64,000 bases of DNA from Muricoccus roseus. GTDB taxonomy: Bacteria > Pseudomonadota > Alphaproteobacteria > Acetobacterales > Acetobacteraceae. Numbering within the stretch: position 1 is the first letter of the stretch; each line of letters starts with the position of its first letter. The position numbers and the translations under genes are program-made. This document shows positions 58,847-64,000 of the stretch, piece by piece. The stretch spans positions 62,001-126,000 of the forward strand of contig NZ_FQZF01000002.1 in NCBI RefSeq assembly GCF_900141905.1, written 5' to 3'. Under the pieces are notes generated by a model. It saw only the letters and a list, made by a program, of their open reading frames with translations. It was not told where the DNA came from and searched no databases.

Positions 58847-60442
58847 GTGTCCTCATCGGTCCGGGCTAGGCCTGTGGTCGAGACGCTGTACGAGGATTCG
58901 GAGCTCGTCGTCCGGGCCGTCCCGGGCGACGCCAGCCTCCCGACCGTGGTGACCTTCGGCGGCTACTCGCGCCGGCCCGCGGAGCACGGGATCTGGGCGG
59001 GCGACCCGATCGCCCGGATGGGGTGGCCGGCGATCGGCTTCGTCGCGCAGCGCCCCAACTGGTATCCGGCCGCCTCGATGAGGGCCGCCGCCGAACGGTT
59101 GCGGGGGCGGATCGGGCCGGAGGCGTTCGGCTACGGCTACAGCATGGGCGCCTATGCGGTGCTGAAATACGGGCGCCTGCTCGGCCTCAGCCACGCGCTG
59201 GCGCTCTCCCCCCAGTTCTCCATCGCGCCCGAGGACGTGCCGGAGGATGGCCGCTTCCACATCAGCCACGACCCGGCCCTGCATGCCGGGATGCGGGTGA
59301 CGGCGGGCGAGGTGCCGCCGCGGGCCTGGATGCTCTTCGATCCCCTGCACGCGCTCGACGCGCGCAACATCGCCCTCCTCGCTCCCCTCGGCCCGGTGCC
59401 AGTGCCGGTGCGGGGCATGTTCCATGCGACCATCCGCCTCCTGACCGGCCAGGCGGTGCTGGCGGAGGTGCTGGACACGCTGCGGCGGGACGACCTGCCG
59501 GCCTTCCGGCGCATCATGCGGACCCGGCGCCACGAGACGCCCTTCTGGTTCGCCGGCATGGGGGCGGCACTGCTGACCCGGGGCCGGGCCAAGGCCGGAA
59601 ACGTCCTGCTGGACGAGGCCCTTTCCAGGGGACTGGATGCGGATACCGAGGTTGGGGTGCTCGGCGAGGCGATGGAAAGCTGGACACGGCTTCAGGCGCC
59701 GCCGGACGTTACCAAGCCGCCCGAGGCGCTTGTCGAACGGCTTCTCAACAGCACGCCCCACACCCCGCATGCCCATCTCGACCGAAGCCTGAAGCTCGCG
59801 GGCATCGGGCGCCTGGCGGAATCCCGGCGGGCGGCCGAACAGGCCATGGAGGCTGGCCAGGCTCCCCCGGCCCTGATGACCCATCTCGGCCATCTCCTGC
59901 TGATGGAAGGCCAGCCGTCCCGCGCACGGACGGTGCTGGAAGAAGCCACGCGCTTGGCACCGGAGGGCGATTGGGGCTGGGTAGGGCTCTCGATCGCCCG
60001 GCTCCGCCAGGGCGATGGCGAGGGCGCGGCGGATGCGGCGAGGCAGGCCCTCGCCTTGCGGCCGCTCGGTTTCCACGGCGCGCTGGCCCTCGGCGATGCG
60101 CTGCTTGTCCTCGGGCGGACGGAAGAGGCGGCGGAGGCCTTCGCGCGGGCCTCGGCGAGCGGTGGAGCGGAAGGGGCGGCCCACGGCCTCGCCCGGGTGG
60201 AACGGGCGCGGAAGCGCGACGCCCGGGTCGAGCCGCCGGTTCCGGTACCGCCGGTGCCGGAGTCCCCGGGCGGCCGGGAGCCAGTACCGGCCGGGCCGCC
60301 GGCCATGGCGCAGGCGCCGGCCGGACGGGACCCCGTGCGGGACACCGCCGCCCGCATTGCGGGGGGCTATCCCGACCCGGCCCTCGCCATGCCGCGCCGG
60401 CGCGTGTCGCTGCTGAAGCGGCTGTTCGGGCGGCCCTTCTAG
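58847..60442 (+). CDS. Alpha/beta-hydrolase-like domain fused to TPR repeats
   Basis: A 531-residue two-part protein. The N-terminal 200 residues look like an alpha/beta hydrolase: TVVTFGGYSRRPAEHG, then FGYGYSMGAYAVLKYGRLLG with the nucleophile elbow at Ser99 (GYSMG), and LALSPQFSIAPEDV. From about 270 to 450 come tetratricopeptide-type repeats (LLMEGQPSRARTVLEEATRL, then RLRQGDGEGAADAARQALAL, then LLVLGRTEEAAEAFARASAS). A proline-rich linker and a basic tail (RRRVSLLKRLFGRPF) end it. The start is a GTG with GGGGAG upstream, 8 bases after bolA; later starts are possible. I do not know the function. Confidence 0.72.
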   Translation: MSSSVRARPVVETLYEDSELVVRAVPGDASLPTVVTFGGYSRRPAEHGIWAGDPIARMGWPAIGFVAQRPNWYPAASMRAAAERLRGRIGPEAFGYGYSMGAYAVLKYGRLLGLSHALALSPQFSIAPEDVPEDGRFHISHDPALHAGMRVTAGEVPPRAWMLFDPLHALDARNIALLAPLGPVPVPVRGMFHATIRLLTGQAVLAEVLDTLRRDDLPAFRRIMRTRRHETPFWFAGMGAALLTRGRAKAGNVLLDEALSRGLDADTEVGVLGEAMESWTRLQAPPDVTKPPEALVERLLNSTPHTPHAHLDRSLKLAGIGRLAESRRAAEQAMEAGQAPPALMTHLGHLLLMEGQPSRARTVLEEATRLAPEGDWGWVGLSIARLRQGDGEGAADAARQALALRPLGFHGALALGDALLVLGRTEEAAEAFARASASGGAEGAAHGLARVERARKRDARVEPPVPVPPVPESPGGREPVPAGPPAMAQAPAGRDPVRDTAARIAGGYPDPALAMPRRRVSLLKRLFGRPF

Positions 60443-60449
60443 GGTCCGT

Positions 60450-61004
60450 TCAGCCCGGTTCGGCCTTGCCCCAGCGCTCGGTCACCACCGGGCTGTCCGG
60501 GGCATAGGCGAAGCAGGTGCCGATCATCCGGTTGCGTGCCGCCTCGGCGGCCTTCGGGTCGTCCATCTCCCGCTTGCGGCGGACGGGATAGATCGTCTGG
60601 AAGGCGACGGTGGCCATCTGGGCGAGCATTTCCCGCAGATGCGTGCAGCCATGCACCCCGCCGACCCGCTCCTTTACCGCGCGGGTGAAGCCGGGGCCGA
60701 TCCGCACGCCCTCCAACGCCGCGAAGTTCGGCGCGACCTGGGGGCAGATCGCGTAGGGGGAGGAATCGGTCACGGCCTCGCAGGCCATGATGACGAGGTC
60801 CTCATCCACCGTCAGGCGGATCCACATGCCGTGCAGCGCCTCGCCGGGCTGGATGGTGCCGCGGTCCAGATTGGCGAAGGGATAGGTCTTGGTGTCCTCG
60901 AGATGCCCCTCGATGTCGAACAGCCCATCCGCGCGGCGGAAGCCGTGCATGGTGATGGCGCGCCGGTGGAGGGGTTCCCGGTCGGCAGGGGGTGAAAGCG
61001 GCAT
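60450..61004 (-). CDS. DUF2889 protein
   Basis: A 184-residue protein of the DUF2889 family (PF11136), recognised from LHRRAITMHGFRRADGLFDIEGHLEDTKTY, cut here by description, and GVHGCTHLREMLAQMATVAFQT. The conserved histidines and cysteines (for example HGCTHL) suggest a metal or substrate site, but the function is unknown. It lies downstream of the aroK-aroB gene on the same strand, 47 bases from its stop. The ATG at 61004 gives the usual short N-terminus. Confidence 0.82.
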   Translation of the reverse strand: MPLSPPADREPLHRRAITMHGFRRADGLFDIEGHLEDTKTYPFANLDRGTIQPGEALHGMWIRLTVDEDLVIMACEAVTDSSPYAICPQVAPNFAALEGVRIGPGFTRAVKERVGGVHGCTHLREMLAQMATVAFQTIYPVRRKREMDDPKAAEAARNRMIGTCFAYAPDSPVVTERWGKAEPG

Positions 61005-61051
61005 GGTGCAGCGCAGGATAGGCCCGGGCGCCCCCGGGGACCAGGGCGACG

Positions 61052-62815
61052 TCAGGCCGCGCCCTCGTCCCGCAGCAGCGCCTCGACGGCTTCCGCCGGC
61101 ACATCCGCCGTGGTGAAGGCCTCGCCCGCGCCGCGCAGCAGGACGAAGCGCATCGCGCCGTCGCGCACCTTCTTGTCCTTGCGCATGCGGCCGAGAAGGG
61201 CCTCCGCCGAGAAGCCGCGGGGCAGGTCCTGGATACGGGCGGGCAGGCCGACGGCGGCCAGGTGCTCCATCACCCGGCCCGGCCATTCCTGGGCGCAATG
61301 GCCGAGGCGGGCGGAAAGGCTGGCCGCCAGGCCGAGGCCGACGGCCACCGCCTCCCCATGGAGAAGCGTGCCGTCATAGCCGCACTCGGCCTCGAGCGCG
61401 TGGGCGAAGGTATGGCCGAGATTGAGCAGGGCGCGGCCGCCCTCCGGGGCCTCCTCCCTCTCATCCGCCACCACCACCCCAGACTTCAGCCGGCAGGATT
61501 CCAGCACGGCATGGCGCAGCGCCTCGGGGTCGCCGGCCATGGCGGCGGGGCCGCAGGCCTCGCACCATTCCCAGAGCGGGCCCTGGAGCAGGCCGTGCTT
61601 CGCCACCTCGCCCCAGCCGGCGCGCAGCTCGCGGGCGGGCAGGGTGGCCAGGGTATCGGTATCGGCCAGCACGATGCGGGGCTGGTGGAAGGCGCCGGCC
61701 AGGTTCTTGCCGGCGCGCAGGTTCACCCCGGTCTTGCCGCCGACCGAGCTGTCCACCTGGGCCAGCAGGGTGGTGGGGATCTGCACGAAAGGCATGCCGC
61801 GCAGGGCCACGGCGGCCGCGAAGCCGGCCAGGTCGCCCACCACGCCGCCGCCCAGGGCGATCACGCTCGTCTTCCGGTCGGCGCCGGCGGCGAGGATTCC
61901 CTCCAGCACCTCCTCCAGCATGGAAAGGCGCTTTGAGCCCTCGCCCGGCGGCACCGTCACCTCGGCGCGGATGTCGAAGCCGCCTTCCTGCAGGCCGGCG
62001 CGCAACACGGGCAGGTGCAGCGCGGCCACGGAGGCGTCCGAGACGATGGCGACCCGGCGGGAGGGCAGGTGCGGCGAGAGCAGGCCGGCCGCGCGGGGCA
62101 GCAGGCCGCTGCCCACCACCACCTCATAGGCATTGGCGGAAAGGGCCACGGGCAGGCGGGCCGGACGCTGCCAGCCGGCGATCGCGCGCTCCGCGCGGAT
62201 GGTGGTGACCTCCGGCGTGTCCTCGCCGCAATCGAGGGCGATGTCGGCTTCGGTATAGAAGGGGTAGCGGGCCTGCATCATGCCCCGCAGCACCTCCTCC
62301 GGATCACGTCCGATGAAAAGGGGGCGGTTGCTGCGGCCGGCGATGCGGCGCTTCAACACGGGAACATCCGCGCGGAGCCAGAGGGTGACAGCCCCGGCCT
62401 CCCGCAGGGCGCGGCGGGTGCGGGCATCGACATAGGCGCCGCCGCCGGTGGCCAGCACCACGGGCGGGCCGGCGGCGATGCGGGCGATCACCCGGCGCTC
62501 GCCGTCGCGGAAATGCGCCTCGCCATAGCGGGCGAAGATCTCGGCCACCGTCATGCCGGCGGCATTCTCGATCTCCGTGTCAGCATCGAGGAAGGGCAGG
62601 CCCAGCCGGGCGGCGAGCCGCCGGCCGATGGCGGATTTCCCGGCGCCGGGCATGCCGACCAGCACGATGCTGCGGCCCGGCGGCACGGGGCGCGGGGCGG
62701 CCGAGGGCGTGGCGAAGCCTTCCCCCGACGGTGCGGCGGGGAGGGGAGGGAACCCGTTCTGGGCCTCATCAGGGCCCGGTTGGGAAACGAGGGGATCGGC
62801 GAGGTTGCGTGACAC
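61052..62815 (-). CDS. aroKB: Bifunctional shikimate kinase/3-dehydroquinate synthase (AroK-AroB fusion)
   Basis: A 587-residue fusion of two shikimate-pathway enzymes. Residues 48-210 are shikimate kinase: P-loop GMPGAGKS (54-61), FLDADTEIE, FRDGERRVI and LATGGGAYV. From about 215 comes 3-dehydroquinate synthase: ALGGGVVGDLAGFAAA (NAD site), QVDSSVGGKTGVN, the metal ligands in WGEVAKHGLL (E) and LNLGHTFAHALE (H). No stop separates them, so they are made as one chain. The first 45 residues are a proline-rich extension. The GTG at 62815 has no strong ribosome site; a start nearer the kinase is possible. Confidence 0.92.
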   Translation of the reverse strand: MSRNLADPLVSQPGPDEAQNGFPPLPAAPSGEGFATPSAAPRPVPPGRSIVLVGMPGAGKSAIGRRLAARLGLPFLDADTEIENAAGMTVAEIFARYGEAHFRDGERRVIARIAAGPPVVLATGGGAYVDARTRRALREAGAVTLWLRADVPVLKRRIAGRSNRPLFIGRDPEEVLRGMMQARYPFYTEADIALDCGEDTPEVTTIRAERAIAGWQRPARLPVALSANAYEVVVGSGLLPRAAGLLSPHLPSRRVAIVSDASVAALHLPVLRAGLQEGGFDIRAEVTVPPGEGSKRLSMLEEVLEGILAAGADRKTSVIALGGGVVGDLAGFAAAVALRGMPFVQIPTTLLAQVDSSVGGKTGVNLRAGKNLAGAFHQPRIVLADTDTLATLPARELRAGWGEVAKHGLLQGPLWEWCEACGPAAMAGDPEALRHAVLESCRLKSGVVVADEREEAPEGGRALLNLGHTFAHALEAECGYDGTLLHGEAVAVGLGLAASLSARLGHCAQEWPGRVMEHLAAVGLPARIQDLPRGFSAEALLGRMRKDKKVRDGAMRFVLLRGAGEAFTTADVPAEAVEALLRDEGAA

Positions 62816-62904
62816 GGCGCGCGACGCTAGCACAGCCCGGCCGCCGCGTCGTCCGGGCGGTCCGCCGGCTTTTACACCGGACGCCATGGGAAGCCGATCG
62901 CCTG

Positions 62905-63051
62905 ATGTTCCGACGCCCTCTTCTGCTGCTCGTGCTGCTGCTGATCGGGGCCCTCGTGGCAGCGCTTCTGGCTGTCGGCGCCTTCCCCCCGGGGGTGACG
63001 CAGCAACCCGTGGAGCGGGTGCTGCCGAATGAGCGCTTCGGCACCCGCTGA
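62905..63051 (+). CDS. Small single-pass membrane protein
   Basis: A 48-residue protein: MFRRPLLLLVLLLIGALVAA opens with two arginines and a membrane helix (about 5-26), and the tail GVTQQPVERVLPNERF follows on the far side. It is probably anchored in the inner membrane. I do not recognise a family, but the compact helix-plus-tail layout and its place directly upstream of xerD make it look like a real gene. It is divergent from aroK-aroB. Confidence 0.65.
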   Translation: MFRRPLLLLVLLLIGALVAALLAVGAFPPGVTQQPVERVLPNERFGTR

Positions 63052-63089
63052 CCCGCTCGCCCTGACCCCCTGGCTCTGATCCGCGGCGC

Positions 63090-63992
63090 GTGAACCGGCA
63101 TCTCGAGGCCTTCCTGGAGATGCTGGCGGCGGAACGCGGCGCCGCCCGCAACACCCTCGCCGCCTATCGCGCCGATCTGGAGGACGCGGCCGGCTTCGCC
63201 CAGCGCCGGGCCGGGGAGGCACCGGAGGCGATGAGCGCGGAGACGCTGCGCCGCTATGTCTCCGGCCTGACCGATGCCGGGCTTTCGCCGCGTACGGCGG
63301 CCCGCCGGCTTTCCGCCCTCCGCCAGTTCCACCGCTTCCTCGCGCGGGAAGGGGTGCGGGCCGACGACCCGACCGAGGCGCTGGACAGCCCGCGCAAGCC
63401 TGCCCTGCTGCCCCGCCCCCTGCAGGAGGAGGAGGTGGAGGCGCTGATCGCCGCCGCCGGCCGCCTGGCGGAGAAGCGGGCGCCGCTGGCCGTGGCCGTC
63501 TGCGAGCTTCTCTATTGCTCTGGCCTGCGGGCGAGCGAGCTGATCGAGCTGCCCGCCACCGCGCTGCGCGAGGATTCGCCCCTGGTCGTGGTCCGGGGCA
63601 AGGGCGGGAAGGAGCGGCTGGTTCCCATCAGCGCCCGGGCCCGCGCCGCCGCCCTGGCCGCCCGCGAGGCGAGCAAGGGGAAGGAGGGCTCGCGCTGGCT
63701 CTTTCCCTCCCGCGGGGCTTCGGGGCATCTGACGCGGCAAACGCTCAACAACCTGCTGAACGAGACGGCGCTGGCGGCGGGCCTCGACCCCGATCGCGTC
63801 TCGCCGCATGTGCTGCGGCACTCCTTCGCCTCCCACCTGCTCGGCCGGGGGGCGGACCTGCGGAGCCTGCAGGTGCTGCTCGGCCATGCCGATATCGCGA
63901 CGACCCAGATCTACACCCATGTGCTGGAAGAGAGGCTGCGGGCCCTGGTGGAGGAGCACCACCCGCTCTCCGCCGCACGCGGCGCGGGGTGA
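63090..63992 (+). CDS. xerD: Tyrosine recombinase XerD
   Basis: A 300-residue site-specific recombinase that resolves chromosome dimers at dif with XerC. The N-terminal SAM-like domain has AYRADLEDAAGFAQ. The catalytic set is complete: Arg in SGLRASELIEL, Lys in VRGKGGKERLVP, HVLRHSFASHLL (His-x-x-Arg), LGHADIATTQIYTHV with His and the nucleophile Tyr. The start is a GTG at 63090. No dif site was found in the window. XerC is an alternative name, but the length and LLGHADIATTQIYTHV favour XerD. Confidence 0.9.
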   Translation: MNRHLEAFLEMLAAERGAARNTLAAYRADLEDAAGFAQRRAGEAPEAMSAETLRRYVSGLTDAGLSPRTAARRLSALRQFHRFLAREGVRADDPTEALDSPRKPALLPRPLQEEEVEALIAAAGRLAEKRAPLAVAVCELLYCSGLRASELIELPATALREDSPLVVVRGKGGKERLVPISARARAAALAAREASKGKEGSRWLFPSRGASGHLTRQTLNNLLNETALAAGLDPDRVSPHVLRHSFASHLLGRGADLRSLQVLLGHADIATTQIYTHVLEERLRALVEEHHPLSAARGAG

Positions 63993-64000
63993 GGATCAGC

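Noticed and set aside
1-64000. tRNA genes, CRISPR arrays, insertion sequences and prophage genes
   Set aside because: I looked for T-loop-like GGTTCGAATCC patterns, regularly spaced repeats, transposase motifs and phage structural genes and found none. XerD is the chromosomal recombinase, not a mobile-element integrase.

Overview
The window is a GC-rich, gene-dense stretch of a chromosome. It probably comes from an alphaproteobacterium of the Acetobacteraceae, of a Roseomonas-like type. The reasons are the many GTG/TTG starts, the yfgM-bamB-der block, cobS/cobT next to a DnaJ-like gene and bolA, an AroK-AroB fusion, TRAP/NMT1-type solute-binding proteins and a DUF1800/DUF1501 pair. This assignment rests on gene content only. 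I found no rRNA, tRNA, CRISPR array, insertion sequence or prophage.

Layout. 1-1746: a TRAP solute-binding gene cut by the window edge and a LysR regulator, both on the minus strand. 1957-5691: a four-gene plus-strand operon of a DRE-TIM aldolase fused to a MAF/DUF115-like domain, a HAD phosphatase, a CMP-sugar synthetase and a sulfotransferase-like protein; it looks like a pathway for an acidic surface sugar. 5791-8363: DUF1800-DUF1501 pair. 8383-13997: a two-armed locus with an FAD monooxygenase, a barbiturase-family cyclic amide hydrolase and an amidase on the minus strand, and a solute-binding protein and an arylmalonate decarboxylase/maleate isomerase relative on the plus strand; it reads as catabolism of an N-heterocycle. 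14154-17819: a vWA protein, a small protein with a strong terminator, a 2-hydroxyacid dehydrogenase, a GntR regulator and YgfZ. 17919-22407: three glycosyltransferases and an asparagine synthetase in tight coupling (envelope polysaccharide). 22525-26736: an exported alpha/beta hydrolase, a structured repeat, then metE and DUF1289 transcribed from a cobalamin riboswitch.

27099-37828 is mostly housekeeping: pyrC, yfgM-like, bamB, der, an FkbM methyltransferase, an SDR, purF, cvpA and radA. 38065-38908 is decayed: a gene broken by an in-frame TAG and a scrap of a molybdenum hydroxylase large subunit. 38909-45435 holds an ABC-2 permease without its ATPase, a histidine phosphatase, a SYLF protein, a second copy of the structured repeat, a gamma-glutamyltransferase, an MFS transporter and an SDR. 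45547-49548: a PAS-GGDEF-EAL protein, a glyoxalase-like protein and a NUDIX protein. 49748-53291: an Atm1-type ABC exporter, a small protein, rpmB with its terminator and a degenerate sensor kinase. 53276-58839: a phytase-like lipoprotein, cobT, a glutathione transferase, cobS, a J-domain protein and bolA. 58847-63992: a hydrolase-TPR fusion, DUF2889, aroK-aroB, a 48-residue membrane protein and xerD.

Links between genes. Aerobic cobalamin synthesis (cobS/cobT) and the B12-independent methionine synthase metE under a B12 riboswitch suggest that MetE is made only when B12 is short. The two gaps longer than 300 bases, 26737-27098 and 41305-41629, hold the riboswitch and repeat copy 2. The most unusual items are the structured repeat (two copies 17.5 kb apart, one compensatory base-pair swap), the aldolase-HAD-CMP-sugar operon and the heterocycle locus.
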